Positions 11,268 to 23,690 of a stretch of 64,000 bases of DNA are shown here, one piece after another (position 1 is the first letter of the stretch; each line of letters opens with the position of its first letter). Below the pieces are notes generated by a model. It did not search any database and had not been told where the DNA came from. It was given only the letters and a program-made list of their open reading frames with translations. The stretch covers positions 29,381,043-29,445,042 of the forward strand of contig CM023539.1 in NCBI GenBank assembly GCA_013350335.1. Direction: 5' to 3'. This DNA is from Chimonanthus salicifolius. Taxonomy: Eukaryota > Streptophyta > Magnoliopsida > Laurales > Calycanthaceae. Both the position numbers and the translations under genes were made by a program.

Positions 11268-13148
11268 TGCTAGAACAACCTGATTGACCCCAGATAGAGA
11301 GAGAGGGGGGAGGGGGGGGGGTGAATAGATCAATCCCATTTTTAATGGTGTTTACAAATTTCTTGATGTAAAGTGCAATGGAATGTTTATCAAGATATTT
11401 GTTTAGTGTGATAATTTCATTAAGCAATCACACTAAGATTATGACCATTTACATAAACTTTGATTATTGATGATTGTGCGCAATGTGTATAATGAGATAA
11501 TCAATATGCAAAGTGGAGTGTGTTAAGAAAATTACTTAAATGCTAAATAGAAACATACATAGATCAAACACCACAAGGCCATTTTAAAGTGGTTCGATTA
11601 GCGAACCTACATCCAATGTTAGGACTCGCTCAACCTTGAGCTATCCCCAAAATCCACTAAGTGGGGACTTACACCCTCACAATTAGAGTAAGAATTTTAC
11701 CTCACTCAATCGGCTGGGAATTTCACCTGCCAATGTCGAATAGGAATTCGATTTATCTATTTGGCTGGGAGTTCCACCCATCTCTATGCCGGAGACATCG
11801 CTCTAGAACTTTTTATACTGGTTCCAGGGTACCTACCCTTAATCCACTTCGGAACAAAGGTTTTAAATAAAATTAAAACCAAGAAGTACTTTCCTTTGAA
11901 GATTTCTCTTCTGATGTGTGCTTCTTCGAAATTCCACCCATGTATGCCGACGCTCCGCCTCATAGCCGTCGTTAAGTAATCACAGTCCAGGGTGTTAAGG
12001 AAATTGGTTCTACCAAAGGTTTCCTAGTTTATGGTTCTCTCCTTCTCACTTTCAAACTCAATGCTCAGATTGGTTGTTTATGAGTTTTTTTCCTTCCCCT
12101 CTCTCTCTCACAACTCAATCCATTTGATTGGTTGTATTTGATTCCCTTAGTGTAAGCATGAGAAAGAGAGTAATCATTCTGTTGGCCCTTGTTAAGCTCA
12201 CTGATAAAGATGAGGGTCCAACTGATCCGTCCGAAGCATACCAGCTGGTTGCATAAAGGTTGGTTTATATAGCGAAGGCAACCAGTTGAAGTAACGGTAA
12301 TGTACCGACATGTCGATCGCACCGAGAGGTCAATGACTAGAAATGTTATCGTTACATTTTCGACTGTTGTGCATTAAGTGCACACCCAACGGTAATATTC
12401 TTTCCCAGTCGACATGTCGTTGTCGCCAATGGGTCAACACTTATGGTACCGAGAGGTCGGTCCATACGAGAGACTTGTTCTAGTTTAAAACATGCTTGAC
12501 AGTAGTTTCAACTATTGAAACCTGTTATCCAGAACGACCTGTGGGTCGGTCCAGGTACTCTCGATCGGCCTTTGATTGTTGATATGTCTGTTTCTTCGAG
12601 AGTCCACATGAGTTCAAGGATTCCAGAAATCAAGTTCTTGATCGAGAAATCGTTGACCACGAGGGGTCGTTCCAGTCTTTCACTGAGGGGTCGGTGCATA
12701 CGAGACTCTCGATCAGAGGCAAACCCAGAATGACAATTTAATGTTCCAAAACCTAATGTCGTTGGGTCGACCAGTCTTTGACCACGATGGATCGATACTG
12801 ACTACACCAAGGGGTTGATGAGGTAGACTGGTCATGCTGACAGTGAAACCAAATACATATTTCCAAGTTGGGTTCCAATTCACTGTCAAGCATCCTCTCT
12901 AGGCTTCATATGATTTTAACCATTTGTTTTTCTAAGCCTAGGGATAGTCCTCTCTGAGGTGTGTGTACCGCCTAAAGTCATCTATGGCCATATTACCTTT
13001 TTTGTGATTGCCATAAGGATGAGCCTTAATCTAGTAGAGCATGATCTTTACTCTTGATTATCTTAGGTCTTCAAGTTTTTGGCAAGTGCTTCTTTCTGAG
13101 TCATGGAATTGACAAACATAGGGTCTTGACTAAGCCGAGGCACTAACA
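11268..13148 (-). mobile_element. Sirevirus-type LTR R3
   Basis: On the minus strand it runs from TGTTAGTGCCTCGG at 13148 to GTTCTAGCA at 11268. It shares the 3' signature of R2 (GGGTCAATC..GTTCTAGCA) and the TGGGAACTTTCAA leader just beyond, so it behaves as a 5' LTR. It is more diverged from R1 and R2 than those are from each other. A GA run followed by a ten-G run (11295-11320) precedes GTGAATAG, equivalent to the C-rich block ATTCACCCC found near the end of such LTRs. It abuts the gag remnant at 13149, so it was probably inserted into, or recombined with, the R1/R2 element. Confidence 0.6.
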
Positions 13149-13802
13149 ACATTTTTATTTTTCAAGTGCAACATCCTAACTTGCCTTCATTCTTAAAATG
13201 TCCATTATTATTACATTAATGGCAAGTTGAAAGAGCATTAGGAGCAAGAGGCAACAAAACAATGTAGGGTCTTACCATTTTGATGCTCCATGTCTGAATC
13301 ACTCTTCGATTCAAAGGTGATTCCGTTTCTTTTCACTTCACCTTCTTCATCCGAGTCACTTTTTGTGATGTGTCCTCATATGTGGGCTCCTTACCTTCTC
13401 CACATGATATCTGAGCGACACACACCTCTTTGAGAGTAGATGCGCCTGCAACAGGGGTTACAGAAGAAATGAATGCATCTACAATAGTGAGGTAAGAATT
13501 ATCCAAAGAGGTAGAGGGAGTGAGGCCTTCATGCAAAATCATAAACATTTTCCAAATACTTCCAAGCATCTTTGGCTTTTTCAGTATTCATGATGGCTTT
13601 TAAGTCCTTTGGTGAGACACCACACCTAATTGCATTGACCCAATGGTTATCTCTTCAGTGGGATGTGACCAATCTCTTAAAATGGCTTCCCAAGCATAGA
13701 AATCTAAAGACAATAGGAATCCTTTCATCTTCGTTTTCTATTGAGTAAAACTTGAGCCATCAAAGCAGGGAGGTAAGTTGATGTCTTCACCAAAGTCCAT
13801 TG
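13149..13802 (-). pseudogene. Broken Sirevirus gag (UBN2-type) fragment
   Basis: Reading minus from the ATG near 13802, the frame starts MDFGEDINLPPCFDG, typical of the N-terminus of Copia gag. Further on are VNAIRCGVSPKDLKAIM and KAKDAWKYLENVY (about 13650-13560), matching the UBN2 gag core. One frameshift later the open frame 13569-13333 continues with EGLTPSTSLDNSY. At about 13225-13185 there is a degenerate CCHC zinc knuckle (C-H-stop-C-N-N-N-G-H-F) whose last Cys is now Gly. Stops and shifts make it non-functional. Protease, integrase and RT are missing because LTR R3 follows at once. It belongs to the element whose 5' LTR is R2. Confidence 0.7.
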
Positions 13803-13882
13803 TTCTAGTACGGATCAACTCGAGCGATTAGATCCTCTATAAAGAGCACTAAAGCTCGGATATTAATTGAAAGTTCCCAGTG
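13803..13882 (-). other. 5' leader and primer-site region
   Basis: These 80 bases link LTR R2 (ending at 13883) to the gag start. The first bases read CACTGGGAACTTTCAA on the minus strand, and the last 13 of them recur beside LTR R3. The block is therefore the leader with the expected primer-binding site. The tRNA match is not obvious. Confidence 0.45.
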
Positions 13883-15610
13883 TGCTAGAACACGATTGAC
13901 CCTAAAGGGGAGATGAATAGGGAAATATTCAAATTCGTTTCTCTTTAAAAATTTACTTGATTAATTAATAGTTTATGTAGCGGATTAAAAAATTAACCAA
14001 GTGTGTGATTCAAGAGTGTACAAGATGAAAATCCAATCACACAAGCAAAGACCAAAATACCCCATTTATAGTGGTTCGGAGTATATCCTCCTACATCCAT
14101 AAATGGACTCACCCAACTTTGGGCTATCCCAATTCATTTTGTGGGGAATTATACCCTCACAAATAGAGTATGAATTCCACTTAACTCGATTGATTGAGAA
14201 TTTCACCCAATTCCTAAGATTTTGAAAGGTTCGACCTACCTGGTCTGTGTCCTTATCCCTCTATTTTTTATAGTGGTTCAAGTACCATGCTTCAATACAC
14301 TTCACAAGATGATTTAAAATAAAAATCAAACTAGACGAACTTGCCATTGTAGCTTCGCAAACTTGTAGATGTGCTTCTGATGAGTTCCCCCAATATGGTC
14401 TTGTTCGTTGACGTAGATGCGCCGAGTATGTGCAATCACAATGTATGGGAGGTTTCTAAGAAATTGGGTGACCAATATCTATCCTAGAGTGGTTTGTCTT
14501 CCTCGCTCTCAATCTCAATCTATGGAATATTGGGTCTCAAATGATTCACCAATATTTAGTGCATAGAGAGAGCTTTGGATGCTCTGAGAATGCCTCTAAG
14601 AGTTTCCTATGTGAAGGGTCCAAGGTCTCCTACCATAAACTCTTCAAAGTTTGGAGAATATATAGGCAAACATAAAAATCCCAACTCTGGGATGTCGATG
14701 GGTCGACCTGGTCGACTGCTCGGTACTGGCATAGTGTTGTTCAATTTGACCGTTAAGCTTCCAACGGATATAAAACGGTCACCACTGATGGGTTGTTCAC
14801 CTCGATAGGTGGACATGACTTATAGCCAATGTGTCGATCTTGTCGTTCGTATCGACTTAAGGCAAAACCATGTAGGCCAAGTTTCAAGACCAGAAACTGG
14901 TCAAACCCACGTTGACATGTCGGTACCATCGATAGGTTGGTTTGATACTCTCGACGGGTCTATGACCTCGATATGTATATCCGAGAGTAGTCCTAAGTTC
15001 TAAGTTTCAGAACCCACATAACCCAGGTCGATGTGTCGTGTTCACCAATGGGTCTATCTTTCTTCATCGATGTGTCGATGTGCACGAAACACTAGACTGA
15101 GAGCAACCTTTTTTGCAGTCTGTTCCAAACCAGAAGCTTGAATTTTTCCAGTCGATGTATCGATGACCACGATGGGTCGGTCTTGTATCACTGAGGGGTC
15201 AGCAAACTCGATACACTCGATCTGGGAGCAACCCCAAATGACAGTGTGTCCATTCCAGAAACTTTGTCAATCCGGTCGATGTGTCGAAGACCACGATGGA
15301 TCTGTCTTGTCTCAACGATGGGTCAGTGGACTCGATGGATCGACCTGACACTTGACCAGTTTTTTTGAATGTTTATCCCATCTAGTTCTGTTACTGTCTA
15401 GGGTGCACTAAGTTTTGTTAATATTATTACCAACATGTTCCAGTAAGCCTAGGCAAGGTCCATTAAGGGTGTGGGCTCCACCTAAAGTCATCTATGGCCA
15501 ATTTACCTATGGTTATTTCCATTCGTGATGCTTCAATCTTCAACTTGTTCTTCCATCTTGAGGTCTTAATTCAATCATCACAACACTCCTTGAGTCCTGT
15601 TCATAGCTTT
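13883..15610 (-). mobile_element. Sirevirus-type 5' LTR R2, part 1
   Basis: This is the larger piece of the 5' LTR of the minus-strand Sirevirus-like element. It runs from GTTCTAGCA at 13883 to the D insertion at 15610. It aligns with R1, except that R1 carries copies C and A, so R2 shows both of those sites empty. GTCGAC, TCGATG and CGATGGGTC motifs are frequent between 14690 and 15350. No coding frame is present. The last bases GCTTT (15606-15610) are the target duplication of copy D. Confidence 0.75.
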
Positions 15611-15839
15611 TGTAACGCCCCAACCCGGAGGTGGGCCCGGAATGCTAGTATTTTTTTTTATCTTTAATAACTCCTAACTGGGCTGGATCAATAGTTAGGC
15701 CCAGAAATAAATGTCACATATTCTCTTTACAAGTGGACTCAAACGTGTACCATATGTCTACCCGTTTACAAGTACATATCATATAACAAATATTTCCATA
15801 ACAAAAGGCAATCTCATTTATAATAGAGTTACTAGCAAT

Positions 15840-16578
15840 AACATGGTGGTTCAAATATGATTACAAAATAAGTACCACACGAGGTACTTACACAAAAACA
15901 TAGTTCAAAGAGCCAACAGTCAAAATAAATGAAATTCCCGTCCGTGGGAATTCCCAGTAACCGCAACAGCTTATCTATCCTAAGCTTGAAATGGAGGTTC
16001 CTCCTCCTCAGGTACATCTCCTGAAATGTCAGTGGTGTGAGCTAACCAGTCCAGTGAAAAGAACATAACAATGCAGTGTAATGAATATCAGGTTAGCTAA
16101 AATCAACATCATCATCATAATATGTTTATCATGCCAATACATCAAATCATCTCTTATAACTGCTGACATCCAACGTAACACCTAGGCACTACACTGACTA
16201 TAAGTATTAACATGTGGTTCATACATGATTAAATAATAAGTACCACATGACGTACTTTACACAAAAACGTAGTTCAAAGAACCAAGAGTCAAAATAAATG
16301 AAATTCCCATCCATGGGAATTCCAAGTAACCATAACAGCTTATCTATCCTAAGCTTGAAATGGAGGTTCCTCCTCCTCGGGTACATCTCCTGAAATGTGA
16401 GTGGTGTGAGCTAACCAGACCAGTGAAAAGTACATAAGAACGTAGTCTAATGAATATCAGGTTAGTTAAAATCAACATCATCATCATAATAGGTTTATCA
16501 TGCCAATACATCAAATCATCTCTTATAACTACTGACATCCAACGTAACACCTAGGCACTACACTGACTATAAGCATTA
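15840..16578 (-). repeat. 369-bp tandem duplication in copy D
   Basis: Unit 1 (15840-16208) and unit 2 (16209-16578) match along their full length. Shared landmarks are GAAATGGAGGTTCCTCCTCC, ATCAACATCATCATCATAAT and CCTAGGCACTACACTGACTA. Differences are scattered single bases. ORFs found here are incidental. Confidence 0.85.
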
Positions 16579-18967
16579 AGTCCCGACATGGTCAAAACGC
16601 AGAATCTTGCAAATACATCTCCGACACACTTGGGCCGGTACTGACACACTTGTGCTAGCAACTGACACACCTGGGCCGATAATAGTTCAGGCGTTAAGGG
16701 TACAGTGAAAGCAGTATCAATATCATCATAGCTCATAAGCAATATATGATAAACATCGTTAGTATCAATAAGCATTTTACACAATAGTGCATCATATCTA
16801 GGCATATAAGTGGGTTCATTAAGACTGATCTTTGAAACCACTCATTGTACTAGATCCTCCTAACCTGATTTACTCCTTCTACAATGTTAAGTCTCCTCAC
16901 CGAAAATGTGGGGTAACGAAGTATCTGTCAAACACACAAACAATGATATAATGAATTATACAATCATTAATCAAACATAATACAGAGAACAATACAACAC
17001 ATATTCATAGTATTTCAAAACTCCAAGGGAAGTGGATATGATTCTCCTATATGGGTTACTATCCATTTTAAATTACAATAATCAGAAATATAATAAGGTG
17101 CTCAGGCCACTTCTCATATTGTCTTCTGGAAATGACCATTAGACATATTGAGTTAGGCCTAGAGATATAAGATGCTCAAGCCACTACTCATATAGAGAGT
17201 TAAGCCTAGAGATCACTTAGTGCCTGAACCCTTATTTTCTAGCCTAGCGGCAAAGTTGATCGTACAACTGCTGATAGCTACCGGTTTGCGTTTCCACTGC
17301 ACCACAGATAGCGAGTATCGGCCTGGAAGTGAATACATAATATAGGCTTACATAATAGTACCAAAGTAAGGGGTTAATATCACTTTTAATTATCAAAATG
17401 GTATAAACTGTAACACCCCGATTTCTCAATGATGTGGATAATTACGAAAATGCCCCTAGATTGGTAAATTTAATGGTTGTGATGTTGAATAAGGAAATAG
17501 TAGGGCCCATTGCTCAAACTAAGATCCTATGAACATATTATAAGGGTCAAATTATAATGGATGGGTAATGTACATCAAATTGGGTCAAAATAGTTAATTG
17601 GGTCAAAGAATTCTCAATGATTGGAATAATTACGAAAATGCCCCTAGAATTGGCAAATTCAATAAATATGATTGTAAATAAGGAAATGGTGGGGCCCATT
17701 GCTCAAATTAAGGTCATATGAGCACATTAGGAATGTCAAGTTTGATTGGATGGGTAATTTCTCAATGAAGTGGATAATTACGAACATGCCCCTGAGTTGT
17801 TAAATTAATTATTTGGTGATGTCAAATAAGGAAATGGTGGGGCCCATTGCTCAAATTAAGGTCATATGAGCACATTATAAATACCAAATTTGATTGGTGG
17901 GGTAATGAATATCAATTGGGTCAAAAATGGCTAAATGGGTCAAAGGGCCCAAATGGGACCCATCGGGTCTTACTGGATTATTTGACCATTTTTTATTTTA
18001 AATTAAATGGGGTTAAGCCTATTTGATTAGAAATCAAGTGGAGAAAAAATGGGTAGGCTTGATCCATAGGTAAAAACCAATTACAAATGACCAAAACACC
18101 CATAATTGAGTCATGGAGTAAAAAACGGGTCAAGGAGCTAAAATGGGACCCAACGGGTCGGGTTGACTTTGTTGACCACAGCCGACCGTGTGGGCCCACA
18201 AATGAGTTCAATGGTGAGTTAAATCAGGTTAAGTGGAACTGGTTTTATTTAATTTGAATTAAAAATGAGTTGATTCAAATGCATTAAATGTTTGTCAATT
18301 AATAAGGTGAGTTGGACATGTGAGTTGGACATGTGAGTTGGGTGAGTCAAAGTGGAAGTCAATGGGACTGTAAATCACTGAGTTCAGAGGGAATAGGAGG
18401 AGTTTGGCTCAGTCATAACCTACCAAAACAAGTCCCACACGTTGGGGACTTGTTGGGGTGTTTTTCATGTTAAGTTTTAAATGAAAGACATGGAAATGGG
18501 AGGTGTTGCTTGGGGAGTGGAAAGGCTGCATAGGCAGGTACCAAGGGGTGCTTGGAATAGCACCCAAGACCCATCGTTTTTGGTAGGAATTGATGAGGGA
18601 ATGGAGGGGTCTTGGGGGCTGAATTACTAAAGGAAACAAACACCAAGGTTGGCCATTTTTCACCATTGGTAAGCCAAGAATTTCCATCTCTCTCTCCCTC
18701 TCTCAAATTCGTTTTTCCTAGCTGGAACAGCAGAGGTGTTTGCACCAGTAGATCAAGCACAAAACAGCAAAAGAAAAGAAGAAATAAAAGGGAGAAACCA
18801 AGGATCAAAGGCAAGAAGAAATATTGGAAGTTTGGTAAGTATTTACATGTTATTTTGGTTTAATAACATGGAACAAATGGGGTGTGTATTGGGCCATGGT
18901 TTTGGCTGAATATACCAAGGTTTTAACCTTGATTAATGGAGGTTTAGAAATGATAAAGATGACCATT

Positions 18968-20080
18968 GGGTTCGGCCACCATGAAGGGCCGAACCCCATG
19001 TGAAAGATTGCTTGGTTTTCATGTTTTAGAAACATGAAAACCATGGATTTTGTGGACTGTTTTTGGATTTTGTTTTAAGATTTGAATACATGTTTTAGAA
19101 TGGGTTAAAAACATGGATCTGAATGACATAGGGACTGAGGTTTTTATGATCTAAATCAGTGGATTAAAAGATGGAAATGGACCATTGGGTTCGGCCACTT
19201 TGCATGGCCGAACCCCATGGAAACAAGTGGTTGTTTTTTATAGTTTTTGGAAATTAAAACCATATAATTTGGGACTGATATTAGACTGTTATTGTTGGAT
19301 TTAAATGCATGTTTTAAGGAGGTTAAAACATTGATTTGGATGTTGGTTTCAGACCCAAGATAAAGGGTTAAATGTTCAAAACCAAAGGTCATGGTGTTCG
19401 GCCAATGAGCATGGCCGAACCCTATGAAATTGGGCTAATTTTTGGATGTTTGTTTGAAAGGTAAAACCTGATTTTAATATACTGTTTATTACATGTTTAT
19501 TGGATGTTTAAAAATAGTAAACATCACCATTGGGTTCGGCCACCATGGAGGGCCGAACCCCATGTAAAAGGTTATTGGTTTTCAAGTTATGAAACATAGA
19601 AACCATAGACTTTTATGGACTGTTTTTGGATGGTTTTTGGAAAGGTAAAACCCGATAATATTATGCTGATTTTTACATGATTAAATGGACATGAAGTGTA
19701 AGTGAAAAAGGGTTCAAATCATGGATATAGGGTTCGGCCACATTGGATGGCCGAACCCCATAAAAGTATTTGATATTTGGTATGTTTTTGGAGAGATAAA
19801 AACCATACCCATAACGGTGAGTGTTTATGTAATTTAAATGAAAGTAAGATTGCTGTTTTGGGTTGGCCATAGGATGGCTAAACTATGGGTTTAACATGGC
19901 TAAGGGGTAGAGCCAATTAGTATTTAAATAAAGGACATTATTGAGCAAAGAACCATAAGGGTTCGGCCATGAGTATGGCCGAACCCCATGGGCTGTTTTC
20001 ATGGGCCATTTTATGGATGTGTATGTGATTAAAGATGGAATTATGTTTGCTGTTTTGGTCGTCCAAAACATGACTGAACC
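18968..20080 (+). repeat. Hairpin array in copy B
   Basis: Six strong inverted repeats of GGGTTCGGCCA with TGGCCGAACCC lie near 18968, 19188, 19394, 19533, 19731 and 19959. Weaker relatives lie near 19861 and 20057. Spacing is about 100-230 bp. Loops differ in every copy, while the arms are nearly constant. Confidence 0.85.
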
Positions 20081-21063
20081 ATGTTAAGGTTGCGGTTAAG
20101 GTTGTAGAGTTTAATCAAGGTATTGGTAGCAATGGCATGTTTGTAAATAAGGGTCACAACCATGAGTTGGTATTTGTGGACTTAGACTCAAAAATAGGAA
20201 TCAAATAAAGTAAGGGATTAAAGTTGGTCCATGATTTATGTGAATAAGGTGACGGATCTCTGTGATGGTGCACGACTGCGAGCGGTGACCGGATAAAGCC
20301 TAAGAAAGAACGGACGCTGAAGTGATCTTCAGTAGGTTTCCTACTTACTTGTAACCACAAGTTTTACCCCAGTTTTCTTATGAAACTCTTGTTTTATTAT
20401 ATGTGTTTCAAATGATATATTATGCATTAACAAATGGCATACAGGCATTGGCATCTCATGCATAGACATGGGATTATGAATGAGGTTCTACAGTGTTTCA
20501 AGTTATGAGTTACGTCCTTCCTCGGTGGTGCAAATCACGCCAGGAGGAGTAACATGATGGTGGCTATGAATGTACATGATGGGGGAGGCTCATTGCATGT
20601 GCATACTTCATAGCATTGTTTTACCTGTTTTTGATGATCATGTAATATGATATATATGCATGTTTTATATACTAACATGTGGTAGCCCTAATTGGGGAAC
20701 CTACTGGGCGCGTTGATCTAACGCCCTAATTCTATCCTCAGAGGAGATTGTAGGTACAAGTAAAGGGAAAAAGAAGGTCGATGACCGGGAGGGGAGTCAA
20801 GCCTAAGCGCTTGAATGATGGATTGGATTACTTTATATTACTGTCATTTGAATACTTTTGTTGGACATGTAATAAGTCATTACTTGCTATGGTTTGATTA
20901 GGTTAATAACTTTGGATGGTTGATTTATGAGAATTAATGTTTGAGACTGTTACTTGTTATCTAGTCTTTCTATTCCGCAGTTAATCTAAGTTATTCCGCA
21001 TAATGATATTAGTTCCATGTGTAATTCATTATCATGGTCTAGTCCATGTACACATGGGTGGCC

Positions 21064-21099
21064 AGTTAAGGTTCAGACTTGAGTAGTCTGAACTTAACT
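21064..21099 (+). other. 36-nt terminal hairpin of copy B
   Basis: AGTTAAG..GTTCAGACT pairs with AGTCTGAAC..TTAACT over a 5-nt loop, nearly perfect for 15-16 bp. It has the same length and place as the hairpin of copy A at 7164-7199, but with different inner base pairs. Confidence 0.75.
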
Positions 21100-22934
21100 C
21101 GCATCGTGAATGCCGCCCGCTCTCTTCCGAGGTTTTATTACTATTTTAAAAAAAAATTAGACTCTGAATTTCTCGGAGAGGGCGGGGCGTTACATAAACG
21201 TACATAAAAAACCTAAGGTCTAAGTTTTAACATAGAATTCTACCTTAGACTAAGTTTCAAAAACATGTTCTGGGTTCCTCGGAACATGCCTCGGAACCAG
21301 GTACTGTGGCTTTGGAACTTCTGAGCCACTGCCTAAAATATGGGTTTTACAGAGCCTTTGGAACTTGGGCTATGTCCTTCAGAACTTTTGAAGTTCAAGT
21401 CTCGGAACTTCCGCACCTCCTTCCTAATAGAAGTAATGAAAACAAGAAAACCTAGTAGGTCTCAGTGAGTGTCGGAACCTGTCAAGGTCTACTCGGAACT
21501 TCCGAATAGTGCAGAATGTCCGAGGGGGTCTCGGAACATCAGGGTCTGAACAACAGAGGCAGAAAGAAACATTTGTCCTCTGAGCACTTCAAAACCCTGA
21601 ACAGAAGCTCGGAACTTCTGAAGGCCGATTCTCGGATCTTCCGAGAGTCGGCTTCTTCCTCTGTCACCTGCAAATAAGTAGTGACGGGAAGGACTGTGTA
21701 AATTACGAATCTAGAAATAATGGGTTTTCTGGATTCGTTTTTCACACCTTTCTGGTCAGATGGACTTTTCAATGAGTCCTCTTTTCATTGGGAATCAATT
21801 GGACCATTGATACTGATTAAAAACATCAAATTTTAACAAAAAATAAGTGAAACACATGAAAATTTATGTTTTCCATTAAACTTCAAAATTAATTTTGACA
21901 CTCAAATTTAAACCAAATTTAGTTCTGTTTGATCCTAAGCTGGTTAGAATTTGAAACTAAATCTAAATATTACCTTCGCTTTAGTTCCTTGGTTGAAATT
22001 CAGTAAATGGGAAATCTTCCACTTCAAACCAACGATGGAAAACAAATAGAGGAGCAAGTGGCTTTCTCCTTGAAAATTCAGTGGAGAATTCTAGTGGGAA
22101 ATGGCTTGAAATTATAGCCAAAGGATGGTAGGGTGGTAGGCCTTCATGCAGGGCCATGGGAAGAACACATTGATCTGTAAGCTACATCCGTAGATTGCAT
22201 GAATCGATGCCCAAGCAGTAGCTTCAACGGCCACATAGGTGGTTCATTGATTTGAAAAAAATTGCATTTTAGTCCTTCCAGTTTATTTGCATATAAGTCG
22301 AGTTTATTTCATTTATATTTTTAACTTAATTAATTTAATCTATCTTACCCAAAATGTTGGGTCTTATAAACTCTACATATCATAAATTTTGGGTTTTATA
22401 TTTTATCAAAAATTTATTGATTTGAGCAAAAATCACATTTTATCACTATTCCCTTAATTCAATTTGTATTTATTTAAAGGGTTTAAATCCTTTATTTTCA
22501 AAGTTTAAAATCATAAAACAATGAGTTAAAACAAAATCTAAAACACATATTTTTCTTGAAATTTTCTCACTTCTAAAATTGTTTAAAATAATTATTTCCT
22601 AACTTTCGGGTAGTTTTTATTAACATTTTCTGAAATAAAAAATATAATAAAATACTTTTAAATTTCATAATTGAAATCCTTAATTAAAGAAATAAATATC
22701 ACTCAAACAATAATCAAACAATTAAATATATAATAAAATAACACTGTCAATGGTAAATTACTATTTTGCCCTTCCAACTTAGATGAGTTGGATCATCTAG
22801 CTATCAAGCTCTGACTGGGCCAAACCTAGACTTTTCACAAAGCTCTATCTATAATCTTCATGATTAACAGGTTAATTTATGATTTATTAAAATAAATCAT
22901 ATTAATTAAATCTGATTCGGGTCAGGGTATTACA

Positions 22935-23014
22935 GCTTCAACCTTCCGAGGCAATGCTTCACTTAAGTCATGGAATTGACAAATAAGTGACTCGGCAAGC
23001 CAGGGGCACTAACA
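22935..23014 (-). mobile_element. Sirevirus-type LTR R2, part 2 (LTR 5' end)
   Basis: This resumes R2 after copy D: AACCTTCCGAGGCAATGCTTC matches 8259-8279 of R1. On the minus strand the LTR begins TGTTAGTGCCCCTGGC at 23014. An unrelated LTR fragment follows directly, so the outer target duplication cannot be read. Confidence 0.7.
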
Positions 23015-23397
23015 CAAGGTATTCTGCAAACTTGAGTATATATATAAGAGAGCAAAACACATACAATAAGCGACAAGGGTCTTCAGGTTGTCTCATGGAC
23101 AGAGGTTGCTGAGAGTTCTCTAAGAAACCCAGTTCATCTAGAAAGGGCTGAGGCAGATCTGAGTAAGGAAAGACAAAGAGAAAGAGAGATAATTGATTGT
23201 GCAAGGCTCTCTGAGTTCAAGTTTTGATCTTAAATTCGAAGGTGATCTTATTTTTGTAGGTAAAGAATTCTATTTTTCTCTCAATATATTTCACGCTCCG
23301 TAAACGTAGGCTGGATTTGACCGAACCAAGTAAATATCGGCGTCTTGTGCTATGATTGGTTCCGTGATTTTATTCCGCATTACTATTATTCCCAACA
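23015..23397 (+). mobile_element. LTR fragment (+), 3' part
   Basis: This looks like the downstream part of an LTR: a TATA-like TATATATATAAG (about 23037-23048), then a purine-rich leader, then CTCCGTAAACGTAGGC, GACCGAACCAAGTAAAT and an end at CCCAACA. The same order (CGTGGACGTA, GGCCGAACCACGTA, CCCTAACA) closes the LTRs of the element at 40464. No partner LTR or primer site is present. Confidence 0.5.
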
Positions 23398-23690
23398 ATT
23401 AACTCACAATGGTGTATTCTACTTTACAAAATCACAATGGTGTATGTACCAAAGCTTCTTGGTCCGAAATGAATACTTAGAGTAATAAGACTTCTATTAT
23501 ACAAGAGAAACCAACCTCTTTTGTTGTTTTGCATGGCCAGCCCCACTTAAATTATTAGCAGAAATTAAATATGAAAAGGTAGATTTATTGATCTACAATA
23601 AGTGACAAATAATATGGTCTTTACTGAAAAGATCGAATAAAAATACTAAAAAAAATGGCTATTAATAGCAAATAAATGAAAAAATGGCTA
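23398..23690. other. Unassigned AT-rich stretch
   Basis: It contains CACAATGGTGTAT twice about 30 bp apart (23405, 23431) and short A-runs. I see no gene, LTR end or known repeat. Confidence 0.4.

Larger units (their letters stand above)
17409..21194 (+). mobile_element. Solo long LTR, copy B (3786 bp)
   Basis: It begins TGTAACACCCCGATTTC and ends GGGGCGTTACA. Both flanks are TAAAC (17404-17408 and 21195-21199), a perfect 5-bp target duplication. The related fragment E near 44395 shows the site uninterrupted. It belongs with copies A and C, sharing a CT-rich tract (18690-18712), the hairpin array (18968-20080), the GGGC...GCCC hairpin (20706-20726), the 36-nt hairpin (21064-21099) and the A-run near the end. 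The first 550 bp contain three diverged direct repeats with ATGCCCCTA and GGCCCATTGCTCAA (17450, 17637, 17790). No protein domain is present. Confidence 0.88.
15611..22934 (-). mobile_element. Solo long LTR, copy D, split by copy B
   Basis: On the minus strand it starts TGTAATACCCTGACCC (22934) and ends GGGTTGGGGCGTTACA (15611). Flanks are GCTTT (15606) and GCTTC (22935), a 5-bp duplication with one mismatch. The R1 LTR shows the site joined (TCTTTAACCTTCCGAGG near 8257). Without copy B it is about 3.5 kb. It contains a 369-bp tandem duplication (15840-16578) and a cluster of TTCGGAAcTTCCGAA-type palindromes (21260-21660). A second copy of its 5' part lies at 44290-46057. It has no gag or pol frame. 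Confidence 0.8.

Noticed and set aside
11268..13148. R3 as the LTR partner of R1
   Set aside because: R1 is clearly closer to R2, so R1/R2 are taken as the pair and R3 as belonging to another element.
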